This document shows, one piece after another, positions 56,616-64,000 of a DNA stretch of 64,000 nt. The notes under the pieces were generated by a model. That model was not told the origin of the DNA, did no database searches, and saw only the letters and a list, made by a program, of their open reading frames with translations. The DNA is from Janthinobacterium lividum PAMC 25724 (GTDB lineage: Bacteria; Pseudomonadota; Gammaproteobacteria; Burkholderiales; Burkholderiaceae_D), in NCBI GenBank assembly GCA_000242815.2, contig AHHB01000007.1, forward strand, positions 1 to 64,000. Reading direction: 5' to 3'. The position numbers were made by a program, and so were the translations under genes. How positions within the stretch are numbered: the stretch's first letter is position 1; every line of letters begins with the position of its first letter.

Positions 56616-59294
56616 ATGACAAAAACCCTCATCATCGCCGAGAAGCCTTCTGTCGCGAACGATATCGCGAAGACGCTTGGCGGCTTCACCAAGCACGATG
56701 AGTACTTTGAATCGGATGAATACGTCCTGTCGTCGGCGGTCGGCCACTTGCTGGAGATCGCCGTACCGGAAGAATTCGACGTGAAGCGCGGCAAATGGAG
56801 TTTCGCGCACCTGCCGATGATTCCACCGTATTTCGCGCTGAACCCGATCGCCAAGACGGAAGCGCGCCTCAAAGTATTAAACAAGCTGATTAAACGCAAA
56901 GATGTTACCACCCTCATCAACGCATGCGATGCGGGGCGCGAAGGCGAGCTGATTTTCCGCCTGATCGCGCAAAATGCCAAGGCCAAGCAACCGGTCAAGC
57001 GCCTGTGGCTGCAGTCGATGACGCCGGGCGCCATCCGCGACGGTTTTTCGCACCTGCGCAGCGATGAAGAAATGCTGCCGCTGGCAGACGCGGCGCGCTG
57101 CCGCTCGGAAGCCGATTGGTTGATCGGTATCAATGGCACGCGTGCCATGACCGCGTTCAATTCGAAAGAAGGCGGTTTTTATCTGACCACCGTGGGGCGC
57201 GTGCAGACGCCGACGCTCTCTATCGTGGTCGAACGCGAAGACAAAATTAAAAAATTCGTGCCGCGCGACTTCTGGGAAGTGCGCGCCGAATTCGTCTGTG
57301 CGGCCGGCATCTATGAAGGCCGCTGGCTCGACACGAAGTTCAAGAAGGACGAGAACGACCCTGAGAAGCGCGCCGAGCGCCTGTGGAGCAAGACGGCTGC
57401 CGATTCGATCGCCACCGCTTGCCGCGGTCGCCAAGGCAACGTCACGGAAGAGTCGAAGCCGACCACTTCGATGGCGCCGGGCCTGTTCGACCTGACCAGT
57501 TTGCAGCGCGAAGCGAACTCGCGTTTCGGCTTTTCAGCCAAGAACACCCTGGGCCTGGCCCAGGCATTGTATGAAAAGCACAAGGTATTGACGTATCCGC
57601 GTACCGATTCGCGCCACTTGCCGGAAGACTACATGCCGACCGTGCTGCAGGCGCTGGAAACGGTCAAGGACAATAGCAACTACCATCAGTTCGCCAAGCA
57701 GATCATCGACAAGGGCTGGGTCAAACCGAACAAGCGCATCTTCGACAATACCAAGATTTCGGATCACTTCGCGATCATCCCGACGACGATCGCGCCGAAA
57801 AATCTGTCCGAGCCGGAACAGAAGCTGTATGACCTGGTCACGCGCCGCTTCATGGCGGTGTTTTTCCCGCCTGCGGAATTCCAGGTCACCACGCGCTACA
57901 CGGAAGTGTCCGGTCATCAGTTCAAGACTGAAGGCAAGGTCATGACCAATCCGGGCTGGCTGGCTATCTACGGCAAGGAAGCGTCGACCGATGCTGACAA
58001 GGAAAGCAATGGCAATGGCAACCTGGTGCCGGTGGCCAAGGGCGAGACAGTGCAGACGGAAAGCGTCAGCGCCAACGGCCTGGTAACCAAACCGCCAGCG
58101 CGCTACACTGAGGCGACCTTGCTGTCGGCCATGGAGGGCGCTGGCAAGCTGATCGACGACGACGAGCTGCGCGATGCGATGGCCGGCAAGGGGCTCGGCA
58201 CGCCAGCGACGCGCGCCGCCACCATCGAGGGCTTGTTGACGGAACGCTATCTGATCCGCGAAGGCCGCGAACTGATTCCAACGGCCAAGGCTTCGCAGCT
58301 GATGACCTTGCTCAAAGGCTTGGGCGTCAATGAATTGACGGCGCCGGAGCTGACGGGCGAGTGGGAATACAAGCTGTCGCAGATGGAAAAAGGCAAGATT
58401 TCGCGTGAAGAATTCATGCGTGAAATCGCACAGATGACGCAAATCATCGTCAAGCGTGCCAAGGAATACGATAACGACACCATCCCGGGCGACTATGCCA
58501 CTTTGGTAACGCCATGCCCGAATTGCAGTGGCCTGGTGAAGGAGAACTACCGTCGTTTCGCCTGCACCAAGTGCGAATTCTCGATGAGCAAGACGCCCGG
58601 TTCGCGCCAGTTCGAAATCGCCGAAGTGGAGCAATTGCTGAAGGACCGTACCATCGGCCCGCTGCAAGGCTTCCGCTCGAAGATGGGCCGTCCGTTCGCC
58701 GCCATCCTGCGTATCGTGCGCGATGAAGAGATCAAGAATAGCAAGCTGGAATTCGATTTCGGCCAGAATGACGAAGGCGAAGATGGCGAAGGCGTCGATT
58801 TCACGGGCCAGACGCCTGTGGGACCTTGCCCCAAGTGCAACGCTGGTGTGTACGAGATGGGCCTGGCCTATGTGTGCGAACACAGCGTCGCCAAACCGAA
58901 GACTTGCGATTTCCGCAGCGGCCGCATCATTTTGCAGCAGGAAATTTTGCCTGAACAAATGATGAAACTGCTCAACGATGGCAAGACAGACTTGTTGCCG
59001 GGCTTTGTTTCGCAGCGTACCCGTCGCCCGTTCAAGGCCTTCCTCGTGCGCGGCAAGGATGGCAAGGTGAGCTTCGAGTTTGAAGAGCGCAAGGCCAAGC
59101 CGGGCGCCAAGCCGGCAGCCAAGAGCAAGGCGGCAGCGACCGAGGCGGAAGGCGAAGCAGGCGCAGTGCCAGCGAAGAAAACAGCCGTCAAGAAAGCGGC
59201 AGCCGTGAAGAAGGCACCGGCGAAGAAGGCAACGGCAGTGAAAAAGCCGGCCGCCAAGAAGGCGCCGGCGAAGAAAGCGGCAGCGGCGCAGTAA
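56616..59294 (+). CDS. topB: DNA topoisomerase III with basic C-terminal tail
   Basis: Type IA topoisomerase of 892 aa that resolves DNA intermediates. The TOPRIM domain starts LIIAEKPSVANDIAK and has the acidic DAGREGEL motif. The active-site Tyr327 is in LTYPRTDSRHL. Zinc-ribbon-like cysteines follow (CPNCSG...CTKCEF; CPKCNAG). From about residue 815 there is an added low-complexity tail of repeated AKKA/VKKA units resembling histone-H1-like proteins. Ordinary TopB is ~650 aa, so both zinc region and tail are extensions. A terminator follows. Confidence 0.95.
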   Translation: MTKTLIIAEKPSVANDIAKTLGGFTKHDEYFESDEYVLSSAVGHLLEIAVPEEFDVKRGKWSFAHLPMIPPYFALNPIAKTEARLKVLNKLIKRKDVTTLINACDAGREGELIFRLIAQNAKAKQPVKRLWLQSMTPGAIRDGFSHLRSDEEMLPLADAARCRSEADWLIGINGTRAMTAFNSKEGGFYLTTVGRVQTPTLSIVVEREDKIKKFVPRDFWEVRAEFVCAAGIYEGRWLDTKFKKDENDPEKRAERLWSKTAADSIATACRGRQGNVTEESKPTTSMAPGLFDLTSLQREANSRFGFSAKNTLGLAQALYEKHKVLTYPRTDSRHLPEDYMPTVLQALETVKDNSNYHQFAKQIIDKGWVKPNKRIFDNTKISDHFAIIPTTIAPKNLSEPEQKLYDLVTRRFMAVFFPPAEFQVTTRYTEVSGHQFKTEGKVMTNPGWLAIYGKEASTDADKESNGNGNLVPVAKGETVQTESVSANGLVTKPPARYTEATLLSAMEGAGKLIDDDELRDAMAGKGLGTPATRAATIEGLLTERYLIREGRELIPTAKASQLMTLLKGLGVNELTAPELTGEWEYKLSQMEKGKISREEFMREIAQMTQIIVKRAKEYDNDTIPGDYATLVTPCPNCSGLVKENYRRFACTKCEFSMSKTPGSRQFEIAEVEQLLKDRTIGPLQGFRSKMGRPFAAILRIVRDEEIKNSKLEFDFGQNDEGEDGEGVDFTGQTPVGPCPKCNAGVYEMGLAYVCEHSVAKPKTCDFRSGRIILQQEILPEQMMKLLNDGKTDLLPGFVSQRTRRPFKAFLVRGKDGKVSFEFEERKAKPGAKPAAKSKAAATEAEGEAGAVPAKKTAVKKAAAVKKAPAKKATAVKKPAAKKAPAKKAAAAQ

Positions 59295-59310
59295 GGCGCC
59301 GCCAGCGAGC

Positions 59311-59338
59311 AAAAAGCCAGGGTTTCCCTGGCTTTTTT
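59311..59338. terminator. Terminator after topB
   Basis: Stem AAAAAGCCAGG / CCTGGCTTTTT with a short GTTT-type loop and a T-run. An A-run on the left makes it usable on both strands, although the convergent gene stop is about 110 bp away. Confidence 0.9.
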
Positions 59339-59446
59339 TACGTCCTGAAGCTGTGCCTCAAGACGCAGTGTGGCAGTCTGGCACTGTGGCCGGTGTCAGC
59401 AGTCGTATTTCCTTGAGCACTTCAGGCGCGGCGTGGCGTCTTGTGC

Positions 59447-60184
59447 TTAGTCGAGGTAGTCCGAGTATTCGCGCTGCGCGTAGTTTTGCAAATTGGTCCA
59501 CGGCTGCGCCTTGCTGACGCTCGGCTGCAGCTTGACGTCGACCCGGCGATAGAAGGTATTGGCGCGGTCGCCGCTTTCGATGAGCAGGGGAATCTGCTTT
59601 TGCTCATCCCACAGGATACGCTGGAACACGCCATTTTTTTCCACTTCGCGCCAGCGTGCGCCCGGCACGTTCGATGTCTGTTTCGACAGCGGCATGGCGT
59701 TCACCAGTTTCGGGTCCAGCAGATAAAAACTGTTTTCCCAGGAACCGTCAAAATTGACGTTTTCGTACTCGGCCTTGGGGACGGAGACGACGATCTTGTC
59801 GTGCGCATCGATGTATTCCACGCGTACGGTATTCTTTTCCAGCATCACATGGCGCGGTATCAGCACGGGATTGAAATGCTTGTGTTCATGCTGCGTGGCC
59901 ATGGCCGTGACCGAGGTTTTCAAGGCGACTTTCTTGTTCTCGCCGTGGCTGTGGCCTGCATGCGCGTCGGTCGACGGCGCCAGTACGCGCTCAACCCAGA
60001 CATGGCCGGGGCGGCGCAGCATTTTTTCTTCGTAGCGGCTTTCGCGTGTCACGCCTTCCGGCGTCAGCACGCGGCTGTAATAGGTGATGGCCAGGTCCAG
60101 GTCGGCGGGAGCGGCAGGGGCGGCCGCCTGCGCGCCAGCAGCGAAGCCGGCGGCGAGGAGGACGGCGATCAGGGTCGATTTCAT
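59447..60184 (-). CDS. Secreted protein of unknown function, last gene of the alkaline phosphatase cluster
   Basis: A 245-aa protein with a signal peptide (MKSTLIAVLLAAGFAAGAQA). A His-rich stretch (DAHAGHSHGENKK, then QHEHKHFN) could bind metal. I recognise no domain. The frame extends to 60205, but the signal peptide starts at the Met at 60184. It lies 76 bp downstream of an alkaline phosphatase gene on the same strand, with an inverted repeat between them, which suggests a linked phosphate-related role. Confidence 0.75.
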   Translation of the reverse strand: MKSTLIAVLLAAGFAAGAQAAAPAAPADLDLAITYYSRVLTPEGVTRESRYEEKMLRRPGHVWVERVLAPSTDAHAGHSHGENKKVALKTSVTAMATQHEHKHFNPVLIPRHVMLEKNTVRVEYIDAHDKIVVSVPKAEYENVNFDGSWENSFYLLDPKLVNAMPLSKQTSNVPGARWREVEKNGVFQRILWDEQKQIPLLIESGDRANTFYRRVDVKLQPSVSKAQPWTNLQNYAQREYSDYLD

Positions 60185-60207
60185 GGTGTTGCCTTTATCG
60201 TGCAAAC

Positions 60208-60235
60208 GGGGCGGAGGGCATATGCCATCCGCCCC
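60208..60235. repeat. Inverted repeat between alkaline phosphatase gene and downstream gene
   Basis: GGGGCGGA (60208-60215) pairs with TCCGCCCC (60228-60235) around a self-complementary GGCATATGCC, with one symmetric G/A mismatch. There is no T-run; probably an intercistronic mRNA-stabilising hairpin. Confidence 0.7.
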
Positions 60236-60260
60236 TGTGGGGTTACCGTATTGAGGCAGA

Positions 60261-61682
60261 TCAGAGGCCGAATGCCGCCTTCAGCAAGTCAAATACCTTG
60301 GTGTTGTCCAGCGTGCCCTTGAAGGCCTTGGCACCGGCGCCCGTGGCCAGCAGCTTGACGTCGCCGCCGCCGTGGGTTTCGCTGGCCAGACGCACACCTG
60401 TTTCTTGCAGGTAGTTGTCGGACAGGGCCGTGGCGCTGTCGATGTTGGTGCGCAGGTCAGGGCGGTTCGGGCCGTTGCCAAACACCAGCGTGGTGTAGGT
60501 ATTGCCGTCTTCATCCTTGCTAGGCTGGTTATCCTTGTAGCCACGGTTGATGTCGAGGATAGGATTGCCGCGCTTGCCATAGCCGTTGAACGCCAGCGTG
60601 TGGTCGTGGTCAGCCGTGACGACGATCAGGGTATTTTCCAGCTTCGGATCAGTTTCCTTGACCTTGTCGATGGCCGCCTTGATGGCGTCGTCGAAGGCGA
60701 TGGTGTCCGTCAGCGCGCGCTTGGCATTGATGCCGTGCAAGGCGTGGTCGATGCGGCCACCTTCGACCATCAGGAAGTAGCCAGTGCTGTTTTTCGACAG
60801 CAGGTCGATGGCTTTCAGCGTCATTTCCGACAGGCTAGGCTGGTTGGCACCGTCGGCCGATGGCTTGGTCGTGCGGTCCAGTTCATAGTCGAGGTGGCTC
60901 TTTGCGCTGTACAGGCCGATGAACTTCTTGCCGCTTGGCGCCGCTAGCATTTCCGCTTTCGTCGCGGCCACGGTGTAGCCCTTGGCCGCGAATTCCGTCA
61001 ACAGGTTGCGGCCGTCGACGCGGCCGCCCTTGTTGCTGGCCGACCAAGGCGTGAAGTGATTGCGTCCGCCACCCATCAGCACGTCGACGCCGTCACCGAG
61101 GGCCGCGTTGTAGCCGGCGCCGCCCGGCGCCGTTTGCGCGGCGATGGCGTATTGCGCATTGCGGTTGCAGATGTGCGAGAAGGTCGCAGCCGGCGTGGCG
61201 TGCGTCAATTCCGTGGTGGTGATGGCACCCACAGCCTTGCCCTTGGCTTTCGCCAGTTCCAGGATGGTCGGCACGCTCTTGCCGCTTGTCGGGCAGTTGT
61301 CCACGCCCAGGTTGCCGTTAGTGTCGCGGCCCGGATCAACGGCGATGGTTTCCTTCGCCATCGAGATGACTTCATTGTTCATCTTGACGCCGGTCATGTA
61401 GGCGGCCATCGATGGGGCGCTGTCCGTCGTTTGCGCATCGTTCGAGAACGTCTTGATGCGCGCCGTGCGTTCCAGCTTGTCCATGTTCAGGCTGCCCTCT
61501 TCCTTGTACTTGAAGATGCGCGCCGCCGTCACGACGGAAGGGCCCATGCCGTCGCCGAGGAAGAAGATGACGTTCTTGGCGTCGGCGGCGTAGGCGCTGG
61601 CGACGCTGGCGGCCACGAGCGTAGTGAGCAAGGAGAGTTTCAGGGCCGATTTCAGTGCGGCGGGTTTCGATGCAAGTTTCAT
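60261..61682 (-). CDS. Alkaline phosphatase (secreted)
   Basis: Periplasmic or extracellular phosphomonoesterase of 473 aa. A signal peptide ends near ASAYA. Metal ligands and nucleophile are visible: FFLGDGMG, the Ser in TDSAPSMAAYMTG, VEGGRIDHALHG and TADHDHTLAFNG. The C-terminal ETHGGGDVKL supplies the last His. ATG 61682 is chosen over an in-frame TTG at 61694. About 30 bp downstream of a paralogue, so the two are probably one transcript. Confidence 0.93.
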   Translation of the reverse strand: MKLASKPAALKSALKLSLLTTLVAASVASAYAADAKNVIFFLGDGMGPSVVTAARIFKYKEEGSLNMDKLERTARIKTFSNDAQTTDSAPSMAAYMTGVKMNNEVISMAKETIAVDPGRDTNGNLGVDNCPTSGKSVPTILELAKAKGKAVGAITTTELTHATPAATFSHICNRNAQYAIAAQTAPGGAGYNAALGDGVDVLMGGGRNHFTPWSASNKGGRVDGRNLLTEFAAKGYTVAATKAEMLAAPSGKKFIGLYSAKSHLDYELDRTTKPSADGANQPSLSEMTLKAIDLLSKNSTGYFLMVEGGRIDHALHGINAKRALTDTIAFDDAIKAAIDKVKETDPKLENTLIVVTADHDHTLAFNGYGKRGNPILDINRGYKDNQPSKDEDGNTYTTLVFGNGPNRPDLRTNIDSATALSDNYLQETGVRLASETHGGGDVKLLATGAGAKAFKGTLDNTKVFDLLKAAFGL

Positions 61683-61711
61683 GTGCTTGTCCAATTCTTG
61701 TGTCTTGGGGA

Positions 61712-63172
61712 TTACAGACCGCCGGCGGTCTTGACCAGGCCGAATACGGTGGTGTTGTCGATGGTGCCCAGGAAGGTTTCCGAACCTTTGCCGATGGCGC
61801 CCAGGAAGACGTCGGTACCGCCGTGGGTTTCATTGCCGACCGCAGTGCGTATCGCCGCTTCCTGATGGTAGGTGTTGGCGCTGGTGACGCTATCGTCCAG
61901 GCTGGCCATGGCGGCGCGGCTCGATTGCGTGCGTTTTTCGCCATTGCCGAAGCCGATGATCGAGTACGGTGCGCCGTCCAGGTCTTTCTCGACCGCGCCG
62001 GTGACGTAGTTCTTCACCACGCCCAGCACGCCCGCGTTGCCGGCAGCGGTCTTGCCCGTGCGCTTGGCGTAGCCGTTCAGCACCAGGGTGTGGTCATGGT
62101 CGGCCGTGACGACGATCAGGGTATTGGCCAGGGTCGGATCGGTGAGCTTGGCTTTTTCGATGGCGGCCTTGATGGCGTTATCGAACGCGACGGTGTCTTG
62201 CAGGGCCTTCTTGGCCGTCGTTTCGTGCAGCGCATGGTCGATGCGACCACCTTCGACCATCAGGAAATAACCCTTCTTGTTCTTGGCCAATACATCCATG
62301 GCCTTGGTAGTCATTTCTGCCAGGCTAGGTTCTTTGGTCGCATCGCGGTCCAGGTCGTAGCTCATGTGGCTGGAAGTGAATACGCCGAACAGGCGGTCCG
62401 TCTTGGCAGCATCGACGGCCTTGAAGTCGGTGGCGTTGTTGGCGATGGTGTAGCTCTTCGCTTTCAGTTCGGCCACCAAGTCGCGGTCGTCGGAACGCTT
62501 GCCGCCGTTCTTGAATGGCGTAAAGAATTGCGCGCCGCCGCCGAGCACCACTTCCAAGCCCGTGCTGCCCAGGGCGTTGTTATAGCCCGCGCCGCCTGGC
62601 ACGAGGGCCGCAGCGATATCGTTTTCCAGGTCGCGGTGGCAGATGTGCGCGTAGGTGGTTGCCGGTGTGGCGTGCGTCACGCGCGCCGTACTGACGACGC
62701 CGGCCGCGTAGCCTTTGGCCTTGGCCAGTTCGATCAAGGTAGTCGCTGGCGTGCCGTTGTTGGTGCCGCAGTTGTTGACCAGCTTGTTGCCGTTGGCATC
62801 CTTGCCCGGATCGATGGCGAGCGTGTTGGCCGACATGGAAATGACTTCATTGTTCATCTTTACGCCCGTCATGTAGGCGGCCATCGAGGGCGCGCTGTCG
62901 GTGACTTGTGCATCGTTCGAGAACGTCTTGACGAAGGCCGTTTCTGGCAGCGTGTCCATGGTCAGGTCACCGTCTTCGCCCACCGAGTAGATGCGCGCTG
63001 CCGTCATGGTGGTCAGGCCCATGCCATCGCCGAGGAAGAAGATGACGTTTTTCGGTGGGACTTCGGGTGCCACGTCTTCTTTTTTGGCATCGCTGCCACA
63101 GGCGGCCAGCATCAGGGTAATGGCGACGCTGCAGCCAGCGACGGAAATTTTTCTGCGTGTCATGTGGTTCAT
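61712..63172 (-). CDS. Alkaline phosphatase, predicted lipoprotein
   Basis: A 486-aa paralogue of the downstream phosphatase with all catalytic blocks intact (FFLGDGMGLTTMTA, Ser in TDSAPSMAAYMTG, VEGGRIDHALHE, TADHDHTLVLNG, ETHGGTDVFLG). It differs in its N-terminus, which has a lipobox (LMLAAC) and so anchors to a membrane. The start is 63172 or 63163; upstream open frame is unsupported. A candidate Pho box and -10 precede it. Confidence 0.93.
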   Translation of the reverse strand: MNHMTRRKISVAGCSVAITLMLAACGSDAKKEDVAPEVPPKNVIFFLGDGMGLTTMTAARIYSVGEDGDLTMDTLPETAFVKTFSNDAQVTDSAPSMAAYMTGVKMNNEVISMSANTLAIDPGKDANGNKLVNNCGTNNGTPATTLIELAKAKGYAAGVVSTARVTHATPATTYAHICHRDLENDIAAALVPGGAGYNNALGSTGLEVVLGGGAQFFTPFKNGGKRSDDRDLVAELKAKSYTIANNATDFKAVDAAKTDRLFGVFTSSHMSYDLDRDATKEPSLAEMTTKAMDVLAKNKKGYFLMVEGGRIDHALHETTAKKALQDTVAFDNAIKAAIEKAKLTDPTLANTLIVVTADHDHTLVLNGYAKRTGKTAAGNAGVLGVVKNYVTGAVEKDLDGAPYSIIGFGNGEKRTQSSRAAMASLDDSVTSANTYHQEAAIRTAVGNETHGGTDVFLGAIGKGSETFLGTIDNTTVFGLVKTAGGL

Positions 63173-63196
63173 CCGGCTTGGTTTGAAAGAGCTAGC

Positions 63197-63239
63197 AAGA
63201 TAGCAAGCTAATGTGACATCCTCATGACGTTGTGACACC
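63197..63239 (-). promoter_or_regulatory. Candidate Pho box and -10 for the alkaline phosphatase operon
   Basis: On the minus strand, CGTCAT and TGTCAC half-sites are spaced 11 bp apart (within 63211-63230), with a further TGTCAC just upstream. This resembles the CTGTCAT direct repeats bound by PhoB. A TGCTATCTT extended -10 (63197-63202) follows 8 bp later. The position, about 40 bp before the phosphatase start, fits phosphate-starvation control. Confidence 0.6.
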
Positions 63240-63467
63240 TTCTGTAACGCTGCGACGCCGACGTCGTTGGTGTCGTTTTTGCGCACACCATGACTGTAAA
63301 AAAACAGCGTATCGCACTGGCGCTGCTGCCCGCCCGTGCTGGCCATGGGCTGATTGCAGCGATGATTGCGCCGAAATGCGCAACAAACAATTGCTATTTA
63401 CTCGGTTTTTCTACCGGATTAAGCAACGTAATATGCAGGCATCCCAATCATTTCCTGAAGGTACATC

Positions 63468-64000
63468 ATGTTCTCCAAATCCATCAGCAGCGTTCTTGTC
63501 GCCACCGTGTTTGCCGCTGGCGCCGCCTCGGCAGCCAGCAGCGCTCCCTTGACCTTGGACGTGTTCAATCCGGGCGAAGCGGCCATTTTCCCCGTCGCTT
63601 CCGTGCTGGTCGCGGGCAAGCATGATGCAGTGCTGATCGATGCGCAGTTTTCGCGCGCCGAAGCGCAAAAGCTGGTGCAAAAGATACACGCCAGCGGCAA
63701 GAAGCTGACGGCCGTGTACATCAGCCACAGCGATCCCGATTTTTACTTTGGCCTCGATGTGATCAAGGCAGCGTTCCCGCAAGCAAAAATCCTCGCCACG
63801 CCGGAAACCGTGGCCGAAATCCGTCGCAAGGCCGATGCCAAGGTCGCCTACTGGGGCCCTATCCTGAAAGACAATGCGCCGCACAGCATCGTCATTCCCG
63901 ACGCCTTGCAAGGCCAGAGCATTACGCTCGAAGGCCAGTCGCTGAGCATCTCGGGCCCGACCCCATCGCGCACCTATGTGTGGATTCCATCGATCAAGGC
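63468..64000 (+). CDS. Secreted metallo-beta-lactamase-fold protein, 3' end outside the window
   Basis: The first 177 codons of a protein with a signal peptide (SVLVATVFAAGAASA). Strands and the loop YISHSDPDFYFGLD lie where MBL-fold enzymes have HxHxDH. Here it reads H-S-D-P-D-F, so two metal-binding His are replaced by Asp and Phe, and the enzyme may bind metal differently or be inactive. GAAGG at 63457-63461 supports the ATG. Transcribed away from the phosphatase operon. Confidence 0.8.
   Translation, partial: MFSKSISSVLVATVFAAGAASAASSAPLTLDVFNPGEAAIFPVASVLVAGKHDAVLIDAQFSRAEAQKLVQKIHASGKKLTAVYISHSDPDFYFGLDVIKAAFPQAKILATPETVAEIRRKADAKVAYWGPILKDNAPHSIVIPDALQGQSITLEGQSLSISGPTPSRTYVWIPSIK

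Overview
The window is about 64 kb of GC-rich, tightly packed bacterial chromosome. Gene content and synteny point to a betaproteobacterium of the Burkholderiales. I infer Oxalobacteraceae, close to Janthinobacterium, Duganella or Massilia. The supporting signs are the Thiobacillus-type GshA followed by gshB and an incomplete PTS, metXW, an rsmB-DUF4390-ntrY-ntrX block, a DUF3567 protein, and a biotin ligase with no DNA-binding domain. I see no rRNA or tRNA genes, prophage, insertion sequence or CRISPR array, so this is core housekeeping sequence with a few accessory genes.

Layout. 1-6.5 kb: the 3' part of an ammonium transporter gene, glutathione synthesis (gshA, gshB), then a phosphotransfer relay (EIIA, HPr, Enzyme I) whose Enzyme I gene carries a frameshift. 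6.5-16 kb: metXW, an AmpG-like permease, an M48 protease, a pseudouridine synthase, xthA, pyrE, then a small GNAT, a TauE-type permease with a divergent LysR regulator, and a lipase-like hydrolase. 16-21.4 kb: two small envelope or secreted proteins, a Gfo/Idh/MocA oxidoreductase and gatCAB (minus strand). 21.7-28.7 kb: the elongasome cluster mreBCD-mrdA-rodA-rlpA. 28.7-35 kb (minus): a frameshifted SPOR-like gene, coaX, birA, an SDR, dsbA, an FtsN-like SPOR protein and argS. 35.3-43.6 kb: rsmB, DUF4390, ntrY, a short ntrX, a CobW-like fragment, DUF3567, a glutamine amidotransferase and an EAL-HDOD protein. 43.7-48 kb (minus): an SPW membrane protein and metH. 48.2-51.7 kb: an AT-rich spacer, a large metzincin-type lipoprotein protease and a tautomerase-like protein. 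51.7-59.3 kb: a LysR regulator, fmt, def, dprA, smg and topB. 59.4-64 kb: a probable phosphate-starvation operon with two tandem alkaline phosphatases and a secreted protein, and the start of a secreted metallo-beta-lactamase-fold protein.

Functional themes. Cell-wall elongation and septal or SPOR-domain functions occupy the centre. Methionine metabolism appears twice (metXW and metH), each time behind a structured leader. Translation start and quality functions (fmt, def, gatCAB, argS) are scattered. The most notable non-gene signals are two copies of a structured intergenic element with co-varying terminal arms (6.5 and 28.7 kb), a REP-like palindrome that supplies a stop codon (43.6 kb), two single-base frameshifts in otherwise intact genes, and a decayed direct repeat at the mrdA/rodA junction. 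I did not find a convincing new multi-gene system.
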